DNA of 64,000 nt from Herminiimonas arsenitoxidans. Lineage in GTDB: Bacteria; Pseudomonadota; Gammaproteobacteria; Burkholderiales; Burkholderiaceae_D. The notes beneath the pieces are model-generated. The model made no database searches, was not told the DNA's origin, and saw only the letters and a program-made list of their open reading frames with translations. The DNA lies in assembly GCF_900130075.1 (NCBI RefSeq), contig NZ_LT671418.1:1116001-1180000 (forward strand). The letters are read 5' to 3'. Shown in pieces: positions 16,725 to 25,538 of this stretch. Made by a program: the position numbers and the translations under genes. The stretch's first letter is position 1; each line of letters starts with the position of its first letter.

Positions 16725-17576
16725 TCATTCTTTTTCAGCCAATCGAATGCTTGGCGCCTGAATAAATCCGATTGAGGCGTCATTACGCTCTGACAAATAA
16801 CGTGCTGGCGGCTTCCCCACCGCCTTACGAAACATGGTGACAAATCCACTGGCACTTTCATATCCAAGATCCAGTGCAATTGCCTGAACACTTTCACCTT
16901 TTGATAATCGCTGCAGCGAGAGAATCACATGCAACTGCCGACGCCAGCGACCAAAACTCATGCCAATTTCTTGCAGTAGAAGGCGACTTAAGCTGCGATC
17001 ACTCATGCCGATGCGAACCGCCCATTCAGCCACAGTCGCTTTGTCAGCGGGATCATCAATTAGCATTTCAGCCAACTTATGCAAACGACGATCGCGGGGC
17101 ATAGGCAAATGCAGATTCTCAACCAGCGCAGTCGATAGCTGATCGAGCATCACCGTAGCTAATCGTCCCTCCGCACCATCAACAGGATATAGCTCAGGGA
17201 AGTTAGTTGCCGTCATCACCAGTTCTTTCAGCAAAGGAGACACTGACAAGGTACAACACCGCTCTGGGAGATTCGGCGCGGCTTCAGGCTCAACGAATAG
17301 GCAATAGCACTCGCAACCGCCAGAACCACGGGCAGCGTGCGGCAAGCCGCCAGGAATCCAAATGGCGCATTGCGGTGGAACGATCCACATCCCGTCATCA
17401 ATTTCGCAAAGAATGACGCCGCGCACCGTATATAAAAGCTGTGCTTTGCGATGCTGATGCTTCGCATGCTCCCAGCCTGAAGAAACATCCGATGCCCTGA
17501 TAGCCATAACTAAACGCGGCACACCATCGACATCAACTTGCGTCGATATTGAATCGCTTAGATTGATTAGCGGCAT
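16725..17576 (-). CDS. AraC-family regulator with N-terminal cupin
   Basis: 283 aa. The N-terminal half (about 15-135) is a cupin-like sensor (HAKHQHRKAQLLYTVRGVI, WIVPPQCAIWIPGGLPHAAR). The C-terminal half has two helix-turn-helix motifs: TVAEWAVRIGMSDRSLSRLL, and VQAIALDLGYESASGFVTMF with RKAVGKPPARYL. This domain order resembles the NimR/YeaM type of single-component regulators that control a divergent neighbour. The divergent gene starts 102 bases away at 17679 and is the likely target. The inducer is unknown. Confidence 0.92.
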   Translation of the reverse strand: MPLINLSDSISTQVDVDGVPRLVMAIRASDVSSGWEHAKHQHRKAQLLYTVRGVILCEIDDGMWIVPPQCAIWIPGGLPHAARGSGGCECYCLFVEPEAAPNLPERCCTLSVSPLLKELVMTATNFPELYPVDGAEGRLATVMLDQLSTALVENLHLPMPRDRRLHKLAEMLIDDPADKATVAEWAVRIGMSDRSLSRLLLQEIGMSFGRWRRQLHVILSLQRLSKGESVQAIALDLGYESASGFVTMFRKAVGKPPARYLSERNDASIGFIQAPSIRLAEKE

Positions 17577-17678
17577 AAGAGCGTCGAATTGGCTGAATTG
17601 AACAATATTCTGGCTAAATTATGCAATGACGTCAATCTTCGTAATGAGTATCGTTACTACTCTTATAGGAGATTAACC

Positions 17679-18095
17679 ATGACTTTAGATACCTCAAACT
17701 TTCCCTTGGTATGGATGTGCCGCTTGGCCGCCAGTACAAATCAAGACGCCGAGAACGCCTTCAAACAGCTCGACGAACTCTTAGCAAAACAACAGCCATT
17801 TGTTCTTTTAAGCCAAGATGAAGTCGATGAGAATCATGAGCACTCGCCTCAAGAACGAAAGCAAATCACGCTCTGGATGAAAAAGAATAAGAGCGAAATT
17901 CGAACATGGATTAAAGGCATGGTTCAAATTGAACCGAGTACAGTCAAAAGATTGGGTATGCGAGCCTTCGCCAAAACGTTTGCTAAATTCTGGGGTTACC
18001 CATTATTTGTCGTAGCTAGCAAGGCCGATGCGTTGCTGGCAGCAAGTTTACTTTTGCACGAGAAGCAGCTCACGCAAGATATTGAGGCGCAATAA
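17679..18095 (+). CDS. Conserved-looking protein of unknown function, divergent from AraC regulator
   Basis: 138 aa from ATG 17679 (MTLDTSNFPLVWM), which has TAGGAG at good distance. An in-frame extension to 17589 has no ribosome site. No membrane segment or signal peptide is present. The sequence is mostly helical and charged: an N-terminal FPLVWMCRLAAS segment, a Lys/Glu-rich centre (ERKQITLWMKKNKSEIRTWI) and a C-terminal FWGYPLFVVASKADALLAAS segment. I do not recognise the family. Just upstream is GAGTA-N7-TACTC (17646-17662), a possible operator. Context suggests AraC-controlled expression. Confidence 0.65.
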   Translation: MTLDTSNFPLVWMCRLAASTNQDAENAFKQLDELLAKQQPFVLLSQDEVDENHEHSPQERKQITLWMKKNKSEIRTWIKGMVQIEPSTVKRLGMRAFAKTFAKFWGYPLFVVASKADALLAASLLLHEKQLTQDIEAQ

Positions 18096-18156
18096 GCCTA
18101 AAATTTCGTATGTATACTTGCTGATGTAGACGAATGATTTGAACGAGGAAGTTTGC

Positions 18157-18465
18157 ATGCTACGAAATACAAATTGGAAAACTCTCGCTATAGCTGCCTT
18201 GACCTCCATCCTTTTTTCAGCCTGCGCTAGCGCTGGAACCACTTTCAATTGGGATCAGGCACGTAGCATTAAGGCTGGTATGACAGAAGAGGAAGTCATC
18301 GAAAAAATAGGGAAACCCTATGCGATCACAGCACAAGGTCAGCGGCAGGTCTGGCTGTACTCGCACGCGAATGCGTCCGGCGTGGCAAATTCTATTTCTT
18401 TGATTATGAAAAACGGGCGTGTCTTCGAAGCGCCACGCGTTCCCTATTCATTTAAAGTCGATTAG
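18157..18465 (+). CDS. Small outer-membrane-type lipoprotein, SmpA/BamE-like
   Basis: 102 aa from ATG 18157, with GAGGAA upstream. A basic N-terminus and hydrophobic stretch end in the lipobox-like LFSAC (Cys about 23), so signal peptidase II processing is likely. The mature part contains RSIKAGMTEEEVIEKIGKPY and QVWLYSH, the pattern of the SmpA/OmlA (BamE) fold. It is shorter than and separate from a typical bamE locus, so it is probably a paralogue, not BamE itself. A function in envelope maintenance is only inferred. Confidence 0.75.
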   Translation: MLRNTNWKTLAIAALTSILFSACASAGTTFNWDQARSIKAGMTEEEVIEKIGKPYAITAQGQRQVWLYSHANASGVANSISLIMKNGRVFEAPRVPYSFKVD

Positions 18466-18563
18466 CGACTGAGTGCCGAATAGACGCGTTTATAAGCGAG
18501 AGTAGAGTCAGTTAAGACTGATTGCTAGCCAACCTTGGGCTCTTTAAACTGAGCACAGGCATT

Positions 18564-18653
18564 TGGCGGAAGCGGTGAGATTCGAACTCACGAACGGGAT
18601 AAACCGTCGCCAGTTTTCAAGACTGGTGCCTTCAACCACTCGGCCACACTTCC
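18564..18653 (-). tRNA. tRNA-Ser(UGA)
   Basis: On the minus strand a full cloverleaf can be drawn. The acceptor stem GGAAGTG pairs with CGCTTCC. The anticodon arm CCAGT-CTTGAAA-ACTGG gives anticodon TGA. A long class II variable arm follows, then the T-arm GTGAG-TTCGAAT-CTCAC, discriminator G and encoded CCA. It decodes UCA and related serine codons. Confidence 0.97.
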
Positions 18654-18803
18654 TTTTCGGATATTGACGAATGAACACCATTCATCCGATTTACTAGCCA
18701 ATCGCACGAGCGCGCAATCTATCGGTGATAGAGCCCATCAACTTCCAAGAGGTCGCATTATACCTAACTCAGACTAAATTGCCGAATACCTGACAATAAA
18801 TTC

Positions 18804-20048
18804 TTAGTCGACTAAAAATAATTGCTGCAAATCATTCAAGAAACGCTGACCCAGCACGGTCGGCTTGATCGTTTTATGGTCGCGGTATAGCAAACCCTTT
18901 GCTTCTGCTTCATTTAGCGCGTGCTCTACAGCATTCAATGGCATGCCTGTGCGCTCGGCAAATCGATTAACGTCTACGCCATCAACCAGACGCATCGCGT
19001 TGAGCATGAATTCAAACCCCATCTCGTTGCGCGTGATTTCATTTTCTTCCTGGATCGGATTACCTAGTCGCATGTTCTCCATGTAACTCTTGGGCTGTTT
19101 GTAGCGCGCCTGTCGAATCACACGATGCGGAAAAGATAATTTGGTATGTGCGCCGGCACCTATGCCGAGGTAATCACCAAATTCCCAGTAATTGAGATTG
19201 TGGCGTGCCTGGCGCTTCGGCTGAGCATAAGCCGACACTTCGTAATGCTGATAACCGGCTGCACTGGTTTCTTGCTCAATCATGTCTTGCATATCCGCAC
19301 TGGCATCGTCGTCGGGCACGACCGGCGGATATTTGGCGAAGACCGTGTTCGGTTCCATCGTCAGGTGATACAGCGACAAATGCGGCGGTGCGTAGGCGAT
19401 TGCCGTCTGCACATCCTGTCGTGCTTCTTCCAGCGTTTGCGACGGCAAGGCGTACATCAAGTCGAGATTGAAGTTATCAAAGTTGCTGGCCGCAATATCC
19501 ACCGCACGCTGCGCTTCGTCACCGTTATGGATGCGACCCAGCGCATCCAGATGGCGGGAATTGAAACTCTGTATGCCTATCGACAGACGATTGATACCGC
19601 TGGCACGATAAGACTTGAATTTCTCTGCTTCAAAAGTGCCCGGATTGGCTTCCATCGTGATTTCGACAGCGCCGTCCAGCGGCAGCAGTGTACGAATATC
19701 AGAGAGCAAGCGATCAAGCCCCTTGGCTGATAACAGGCTAGGCGTACCACCACCGATAAAAATCGTATAAATCTTGCGACCCCAGATCAGCGGCAATGCC
19801 ATCTCGAGGTCGGCGCGCAAGGCTGATAAATACTCGTCTTCCGGGAAACCGCCAGTGGCTTCATGCGAATTGAAATCGCAGTAAGGACACTTCTTCACAC
19901 ACCATGGGAAATGCACGTACAGCGACAGCGGCGGCAATGCCGTCAAACTTAATGCGCCCGGCTTCAGGTAGGCGGTGGCAACACGTGCCGGCCCTGAGTG
20001 ATCGAGCGTATCGGCGATGCTGTTGCTGATCGGTTTAATCGGGATCAT
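18804..20048 (-). CDS. hemW: Haem chaperone HemW (radical SAM)
   Basis: 414 aa radical SAM protein. The cluster motif CVKKCPYCDFNSH (CxxxCxxC followed by Phe) and GGGTPSLLS are visible. The residue after the third Cys pair is not the extra Cys found in true HemN, so HemW, a haem-binding chaperone, is favoured over coproporphyrinogen III oxidase. A C-terminal HemN-type winged region is present (RNEMGFEFMLNAMRLVDGV). The start ATG overlaps the rdgB stop by ATGA, indicating translational coupling. Related proteins are often annotated HemN. Confidence 0.9.
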   Translation of the reverse strand: MIPIKPISNSIADTLDHSGPARVATAYLKPGALSLTALPPLSLYVHFPWCVKKCPYCDFNSHEATGGFPEDEYLSALRADLEMALPLIWGRKIYTIFIGGGTPSLLSAKGLDRLLSDIRTLLPLDGAVEITMEANPGTFEAEKFKSYRASGINRLSIGIQSFNSRHLDALGRIHNGDEAQRAVDIAASNFDNFNLDLMYALPSQTLEEARQDVQTAIAYAPPHLSLYHLTMEPNTVFAKYPPVVPDDDASADMQDMIEQETSAAGYQHYEVSAYAQPKRQARHNLNYWEFGDYLGIGAGAHTKLSFPHRVIRQARYKQPKSYMENMRLGNPIQEENEITRNEMGFEFMLNAMRLVDGVDVNRFAERTGMPLNAVEHALNEAEAKGLLYRDHKTIKPTVLGQRFLNDLQQLFLVD

Positions 20049-20629
20049 CGCAATTTTTCTATCAGCGCACGCAAGGCTTGGCCGCGGTGCGACAGGCGAT
20101 TTTTTTCTTCAGCAGTCAGTTCTGCTGCTGTCTTTTGTTGCTCAGGCAACCAGAAATAAGGATCGTAGCCAAAGCCGCCCTGCCCGCGTGGCTCTGCCAG
20201 CATTTCGCCATTCCAGCGACCTTCGGCAATTACCGGTTGTGGGTCATCAGCATGACGCACGAAGACTAGTACGCAATAGTAGTAAGCGGATTTATCCGCG
20301 TGCGCGGCGAGGTCGGCGATCAGTTTTTCATTATTACGCTGATCTGATTTGGGTTCGCCGGCATAGCGTGCCGAATACACACCCGGTGCACCGCCCAGTG
20401 CATTGACGCAGACGCCAGAGTCGTCGGCCAATGCCGGCTTGCCCGTCAGGCGTGCAGCGTGGCGCGCCTTGGCAATTGCGTTTTCGACGAAGGTGACGTG
20501 CGGCTCTTCCGCTTCAGGTACGTTGAATTCGCCCTGCGCATGCACATCGAAATTGATGGACGACAGTAAGGCACTGAATTCTTTCAATTTACCTGCATTA
20601 TTGGAGGCGAGGATAAGGGTACGCGACAT
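20045..20629 (-). CDS. rdgB: XTP/dITP diphosphatase
   Basis: Ham1/RdgB house-cleaning pyrophosphatase, 194 aa, which removes dITP and XTP from the nucleotide pool. Signatures: LILASNNAGKLKEFSALL (substrate loop SNNxxKxxE), VNALGGAPGVYSARYAG and GQGGFGYDPYFWLPE, plus SHRGQALRAL at the end. It lies between rph and hemW on the minus strand, a common grouping in Burkholderiales, but a terminator separates it from rph. Confidence 0.96.
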   Translation of the reverse strand: MSRTLILASNNAGKLKEFSALLSSINFDVHAQGEFNVPEAEEPHVTFVENAIAKARHAARLTGKPALADDSGVCVNALGGAPGVYSARYAGEPKSDQRNNEKLIADLAAHADKSAYYYCVLVFVRHADDPQPVIAEGRWNGEMLAEPRGQGGFGYDPYFWLPEQQKTAAELTAEEKNRLSHRGQALRALIEKLR

Positions 20630-20649
20630 GGTGATCCGAAAATAAAAAC

Positions 20650-20682
20650 GATAAAAAACCCGGCATCAAAAACAGCCGGGTT
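20650..20682 (-). terminator. Intrinsic terminator after rph
   Basis: On the minus strand AACCCGGC (20682-20675) pairs with GCCGGGTT (20664-20657), followed by a T-run (20656-20651). It lies between rph and rdgB and would uncouple, or attenuate, expression of rdgB-hemW. Confidence 0.8.
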
Positions 20683-20757
20683 ATTCGATGTAATGCACAG
20701 CAACCAGGCTGCATGGACATTTACATTAAAGCAACGACGTTCAGAGCAGGCTCTATT

Positions 20758-21492
20758 TTACGCAGCTATTGCCAATGCCTGTTTTTGCATCACGATCAGG
20801 TCGCTGATGCCGTCTTGCGCCAAATCCAGCAGTTTATCCATCGTGGCACGGTCAAAAGCAGCGCCTTCAGCGGTTCCCTGCACTTCAATGAAGTGGCCGG
20901 CATCGGTCATGACGATATTCATATCGGTATCGCAATCGGAGTCTTCGTCGTAATCGAGATCCAGCACCGGCTGGCCTTTATACACGCCAACCGAAATCGC
21001 TGCGACAAAGTGCTTGAGCGGGATCGCAGGAATAACGTTCTGCGCCACCAGTTTGCTGAAGGCATCGTAAGCAGCAACCATGGTGCCGGTAATCGCTGCT
21101 GTACGGGTGCCGCCATCAGCCTGGATGACGTCGCAATCCAGATGCAAAGTGCGTTCGCCAAAAGCCTGCAAGTCGAAAGCTGCGCGCAATGAGCGACCGA
21201 TCAAACGCTGGATTTCCTGCGTACGACCGGATTGTTTGCCACGTGCGGCTTCGCGATCCATGCGGGTGTGGGTCGAACGCGGCAGCATGCCGTATTCAGC
21301 TGTCAACCAGCCCTGGCCTTTGCCCTTGAGGAAGCCGGGTACGCGGTCTTCGATGCTGGCGGTGCAGATGACTTTGGTATCGCCGCATTCGATCAGGACC
21401 GAACCTTCAGCATGCTTGGTGTAGTTACGGGTCAGTTTAATGGCGCGCAAGGCGTCAGCGGCGCGTCCGCTGGGACGATTTTCATACGACAT
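20758..21492 (-). CDS. rph: Ribonuclease PH
   Basis: Phosphate-dependent 3' exoribonuclease that trims tRNA 3' ends, 244 aa, normal length. Conserved segments: [59 protein letters not shown] (tRNA-contact arginines) and [18 protein letters not shown] (phosphate and catalytic site). No frameshift of the kind known in E. coli K-12 rph is seen. It begins six bases after the phosphatase gene, so it is in the kinase-phosphatase operon. Confidence 0.97.
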   Translation of the reverse strand: MSYENRPSGRAADALRAIKLTRNYTKHAEGSVLIECGDTKVICTASIEDRVPGFLKGKGQGWLTAEYGMLPRSTHTRMDREAARGKQSGRTQEIQRLIGRSLRAAFDLQAFGERTLHLDCDVIQADGGTRTAAITGTMVAAYDAFSKLVAQNVIPAIPLKHFVAAISVGVYKGQPVLDLDYDEDSDCDTDMNIVMTDAGHFIEVQGTAEGAAFDRATMDKLLDLAQDGISDLIVMQKQALAIAA

Positions 21493-21498
21493 GTGGCT

Positions 21499-22428
21499 TT
21501 AATTCCTGGAAGTGATACGTGATGATTTATCGATAGCGTTGCGGATTTCTTCAATCGCTTTTTCGATTTCTGAATCGTTATAGGTGTCTGCGTTTTCCAA
21601 ATCCTGGTGCCGTGGCGCCTGAATCGTGGTGGTGACACTGCCTATAGGCAAAGTATGCGTAGTGATGGTGCTATTGCCCTGCAGATTTTCGCTGCTCTCC
21701 CACATCATTGCCAAAGCGGTGACATTATCGCCTGTTTTGCCGGCAATGCCAGTGGCAGTCGTGAGTAATTCCGGCACCGCACGCACGATAGTATTGTTAT
21801 GCAGACGCTCCGTCAACTCATGGTCAGGCAATACCGACCACAAACCGTCTGAACACAGCAGCATGATATCGCCCGCTTGCAGGCTGGCGCGCCGCGAGAT
21901 TTCCACAATCGGCATATTCGGTGCGCCAAGGCAGTTAAACAGCTTGTTGCGATCAGGATGCGTATCGCGTTCCGATGGATCGACCTTGCCTTGTGCAATC
22001 AGTGTTTCGATACGTGAGTGATCGCGTGTACGCGCCAGAATCTGACCGCTACGCATCCAGTACAAACGCGAATCGCCACAGTGCGCCCACATCGCACTAT
22101 TGTGCTGAATCAAACAAGCAACGATGGTAGTACGCGGCGTTTCCGGCAAGTTGTTGATGGCACGATAACGATGTATCTCGCGGTGCGCGGCGAAGAAGCT
22201 ATCTTCGAGAAAACGCTCTGGCTTTTTCACATACGGCGTGGCATTTTCCTGAAACAGGGAAGCAATCGTCTGCATCGCGATCTGCGCTGCCATCTCACCC
22301 ATGATGTGCCCACCCATACCATCGGCTACCAGCAGCAGCAAAGCATCCCGCGTGAAGCTGTAGCCCATGCGGTCCTGGTTGTTCTTGCGACCACCAATAT
22401 GGCTTTCTTGATAAACAGAGAATCGCAT
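21499..22428 (-). CDS. PP2C-family Ser/Thr protein phosphatase
   Basis: 309 aa. Metal-binding motifs of bacterial PP2C are all visible: KNNQDRMG, LLVADGMGGHIMGE, HCGDSRLYW, DIMLLCSDGLWSVL and GDNVTALAM. It dephosphorylates Ser/Thr residues, and by position its counterpart is the kinase encoded 31 bases upstream. The last 60 residues after the catalytic core are Thr/Ser-rich and polar, with no recognisable domain. The pair forms one leftward operon with rph. Confidence 0.93.
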   Translation of the reverse strand: MRFSVYQESHIGGRKNNQDRMGYSFTRDALLLLVADGMGGHIMGEMAAQIAMQTIASLFQENATPYVKKPERFLEDSFFAAHREIHRYRAINNLPETPRTTIVACLIQHNSAMWAHCGDSRLYWMRSGQILARTRDHSRIETLIAQGKVDPSERDTHPDRNKLFNCLGAPNMPIVEISRRASLQAGDIMLLCSDGLWSVLPDHELTERLHNNTIVRAVPELLTTATGIAGKTGDNVTALAMMWESSENLQGNSTITTHTLPIGSVTTTIQAPRHQDLENADTYNDSEIEKAIEEIRNAIDKSSRITSRN

Positions 22429-22459
22429 GGCTTCTTAGATAAAAATGGTAGGAATGAGC

Positions 22460-23467
22460 TTAGCGCGTGTGCTCTTGTATCGTTGTCGATGCGTGCGCCG
22501 ACTTTTTGCTCATATTGCCGAATATGTTTTTGAGTTTGCGCGCGACTTGCTGCAATTTGGCATCGCCCTGCTTATCCTGTATCGGCTCACGCAAAGCTTT
22601 TTGCAAGGCAAATACACTTTGCGGACGCTCCAGCGGATCGATCATCAAACTCCAGCGTATCACCTTGATCAAATCGGAGGAATACACGCCTTCAAGCTTG
22701 CTGAAGTGGCCATCCATCTTGTCGTTGAGTTTGCGTTGATCAGCCGGTTGTGGTGGCGCACCGACCATACAGGCAAACATGGATGCACCTATGCTGTAGA
22801 TATCAGTCCACGGACCAAGACTGCCGTTTTTGACGTACAGTTCAGGCGCAGCAAAACCCGGTGTGTACATCGGATACAGTTTAGGCAAATCCGATTGCAG
22901 TGTTTGGCGGGCCGCACCGAAATCCAGCAAGATAGGTGTACCATCCACGCGCAAATAAATATTCGCTGGTTTTAAATCCAGATGCAGTAATTTATTCGTA
23001 TGAACTTCGCGCAAGCCGTTCATCACATGACTGAACATCTTGCGGATAAAGCGCTCGGATACCAGTGGCTTCTCGCCTTTGTCACGGCGGCGCAGAATGT
23101 GATCCTGCAGCGAGCGCCCAGACTCGTAGCCCATCACCATGTAGACGGTTTCATTGGCGCGGAAGAAATTGGTCACGCTCACCACATTCGGATGCGCGAT
23201 ACGCGCCAGTGCGCGACCTTCTTCAAAGAAGCATTTCAAACCAATGCGGAAGACTGGCAGATTTTCCGGGGAAATTGCCGGCACCAGCTCACCCGGCTGG
23301 CGCAGCGCCAACGAGCTAGGAAGGTATTCTTTAATGGCGACGGCATTGCCATCTTCGTCATAGGCCAGATAGACAATACTGAACCCGCCAGACGCAATCT
23401 TCTTTACAATGCGATATCCAGCGATTTCCAAGCCATCCGGCAACGGAGCATTGTTTTGCGCAGCCAT
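22460..23467 (-). CDS. Hanks-type Ser/Thr protein kinase
   Basis: 335 aa soluble kinase: glycine loop IASGGFSIVY, catalytic Lys in AIKEYLP, catalytic loop HLDLKPANIY, metal-binding DFGAARQ, and APE-like FAAPELY. The catalytic loop has Leu where the usual HRD has Arg, making it a non-RD kinase that may not need activation-loop phosphorylation. The C-terminus (about 285-335) is short, basic and without a membrane helix or PASTA domain. It heads the kinase-PP2C-rph operon. Substrates are unknown; co-transcription with RNase PH is notable. Confidence 0.94.
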   Translation of the reverse strand: MAAQNNAPLPDGLEIAGYRIVKKIASGGFSIVYLAYDEDGNAVAIKEYLPSSLALRQPGELVPAISPENLPVFRIGLKCFFEEGRALARIAHPNVVSVTNFFRANETVYMVMGYESGRSLQDHILRRRDKGEKPLVSERFIRKMFSHVMNGLREVHTNKLLHLDLKPANIYLRVDGTPILLDFGAARQTLQSDLPKLYPMYTPGFAAPELYVKNGSLGPWTDIYSIGASMFACMVGAPPQPADQRKLNDKMDGHFSKLEGVYSSDLIKVIRWSLMIDPLERPQSVFALQKALREPIQDKQGDAKLQQVARKLKNIFGNMSKKSAHASTTIQEHTR

Positions 23468-23630
23468 GTCGTCCTATAAATAATGTCAAGAAACTTGGGT
23501 AATACAGCACGGCAAAAAGTGACGCGGCATATTGCTTAGCCTTTTTCCGGCTACCTGAATTCGGCAACCATGTTCGTTGTGGATTGTGTGGACAAATCGC
23601 CGCTTTGTAAAGAAAAACGAGGAACTCATT

Positions 23631-24548
23631 TTGACAATTTGCAGCATGACCGGCTACGCCGTCACCACCCATGAGACTAGCAGTGGCACCTTGACCATAG
23701 AGGTCAAAAGCGTCAACTCGCGCTTCCTTGATTTGCAATTTCGCATCAATGACGACTTGCGCGCATTGGAACCAGTGTTGCGTGAAGCCATCATGGCACG
23801 CGCCACCCGCGGCAAAGTTGAATGCCGTTTGAGCTTTGGCCGCAAGGTCGCAGTTGGTGCAACGCAGGCCTTGAATGCCACAGCGCTCGGTGCACTGGCA
23901 ACCCTGCAAGCCGATATCCGTCAACACTTTGCCGATGCGACACCTTTGTCGGTCAATGAATTGCTGCGCTGGCCTGGCGTCATCGAAGAAGCAGAAATGA
24001 GCCAGGACACGCTGCAAGCCGATGTCACTGCAGCGATACAAACAACCATGAACGCTTTCGTAGAAAGCCGCGAACGTGAAGGCAATGCGCTGCAAACCAT
24101 GCTGCTGTCGCGCGTCAGCGATCTGGAAGAAATCGTGCAGCGCATCACGCCACTAATCCCGCAAGTCGTCGCGCAGTTTCAGCAAAAAGCGACGGAGCGC
24201 ATGCAGGAAGCACTCGGCCTCGCCGTCAAGAATGGCGAAAGCAATGGTCAACCGACCATCACACGCGAAGAAGCGCTGGATCGCATCCGTCAGGAAGTCA
24301 CTTTGTATGGCATACGCGTCGATGTCGCAGAAGAATTGACACGTTTGGCTGCACATTTGAGCGAAACCCGCGCCATCCTGAAAAAAGGTGGCCAGGTCGG
24401 CAAACGCCTGGATTTCATGATGCAGGAACTCAATCGCGAAGCCAATACAGTAGGCTCCAAAGCTGCGGTCAAGGAATTATCCGATGCATCGATGGCAATG
24501 AAGTTGCTGATCGAGCAAATGCGCGAGCAAGTACAGAATCTGGAATAA
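23631..24548 (+). CDS. yicC: YicC-family endoribonuclease
   Basis: 305 aa from TTG 23631 (TICSMTGYA), with AGGAA six bases upstream. The next start, ATG 23646, lacks a site at suitable distance. Conserved YicC segments: SMTGYA at the N-terminus, EVKSVNSRFLDLQFRI, GKVECRLSF, and the C-terminal DUF1732-like block RLDFMMQELNREANTVGSKA. Family members cleave RNA, including small RNAs, in E. coli. It is the first gene of yicC-gmk-rpoZ-spoT and divergent from the kinase operon. Confidence 0.92.
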   Translation: MTICSMTGYAVTTHETSSGTLTIEVKSVNSRFLDLQFRINDDLRALEPVLREAIMARATRGKVECRLSFGRKVAVGATQALNATALGALATLQADIRQHFADATPLSVNELLRWPGVIEEAEMSQDTLQADVTAAIQTTMNAFVESREREGNALQTMLLSRVSDLEEIVQRITPLIPQVVAQFQQKATERMQEALGLAVKNGESNGQPTITREEALDRIRQEVTLYGIRVDVAEELTRLAAHLSETRAILKKGGQVGKRLDFMMQELNREANTVGSKAAVKELSDASMAMKLLIEQMREQVQNLE

Positions 24549-24623
24549 ATCCAGGATAAGCGGCGCTACAATCTTTTGCGCGACTTGCCACTTTAACTAT
24601 TCATCCATTCATCAAGGACAACG

Positions 24624-25268
24624 ATGTCTGAGCAACCTACTTCTTCCGGCAGCCTGTTTTTAGTCGTTGCGCCATCTGGCGCCGGTAAATCCAGCCTGGT
24701 CAACGCCCTGCTGCAACAGGAACCAAGCATTAAACTGTCGATTTCCTACACGACACGCCCACCACGCCCGGGCGAGCAGCATGGTCGCGAATACTTCTTT
24801 ACCAGCCCGGAAGACTTTTTGGCACGGCGCCATACCGATGAATTCCTCGAGTCTGCAGAAGTATTTGGCAACTATTACGGTACTTCCCGCATACAAATTG
24901 CCGATCAAATGGCTGCTGGCACCGACGTTTTGCTGGAAATTGACTGGCAAGGTGCGCAGCAGGTGAAGAAGCAATTCCCGCATGCAGTAGGCATTTTTAT
25001 CCTGCCACCGTCCATTGCCGCATTGGAAGAGCGCCTGAAAAAGCGCGGACAAGACGAAGACCACGTGATTACGCGCCGAATTCTCGCTGCCGGCGGCGAA
25101 ATCGCCCACGCTTCGGAGTTCGAATATGTTATTATCAATCAAGAGTTTACAGTTGCTTTAGCCGAGTTAAGCGCGATCGTAAAAGCCACACGTTGTCGTT
25201 TTGCACAACAATCAACTCGGAACGCATCCCTGTTCGCCCAATTAGGCATTCATGCCAATTTAAGCTGA
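24624..25268 (+). CDS. gmk: Guanylate kinase
   Basis: Converts GMP to GDP with ATP, 214 aa. P-loop [15 protein letters not shown] (about 11-25), GMP-binding [19 protein letters not shown], and lid arginines in [10 protein letters not shown] are present. It precedes rpoZ by 22 bases and spoT, so GTP precursor supply and (p)ppGpp metabolism are co-expressed. Confidence 0.97.
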   Translation: MSEQPTSSGSLFLVVAPSGAGKSSLVNALLQQEPSIKLSISYTTRPPRPGEQHGREYFFTSPEDFLARRHTDEFLESAEVFGNYYGTSRIQIADQMAAGTDVLLEIDWQGAQQVKKQFPHAVGIFILPPSIAALEERLKKRGQDEDHVITRRILAAGGEIAHASEFEYVIINQEFTVALAELSAIVKATRCRFAQQSTRNASLFAQLGIHANLS

Positions 25269-25290
25269 TATCGTATTTTTAGGAGCACGT

Positions 25291-25494
25291 ATGGCCCGCA
25301 TTACCATTGAAGATTGCCTCAAACACATCCCTAATCGCTTTCAATTGACATTGTCCGCGACATATCGCGCACGTCAGTTGCTGCAAGGTCACACACCTAA
25401 GGTTGATGCTAAAGACAAACCAACCGTTATCGCCCTGCGTGAAATCGCAGCTGGCCATATCGGCATTGAAATGTTGAAAAAAGTCCCAAGCTAA
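25291..25494 (+). CDS. rpoZ: RNA polymerase omega subunit
   Basis: 67 aa, typical length. [19 protein letters not shown] and the [11 protein letters not shown] segment match omega. It promotes RNA polymerase assembly and contributes to a ppGpp binding site, consistent with the neighbouring spoT. AGGAG precedes the ATG. Confidence 0.97.
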   Translation: MARITIEDCLKHIPNRFQLTLSATYRARQLLQGHTPKVDAKDKPTVIALREIAAGHIGIEMLKKVPS

Positions 25495-25538
25495 TAAACT
25501 CCTTCTGCTAACCGCGATGCGGCTGATAAGCTATCAGT

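Noticed and set aside
23358..24095. Leftward open frame overlapping the kinase start and antisense to yicC
   Set aside because: Conflicts with both the kinase promoter region and yicC; Cys-rich shadow composition.
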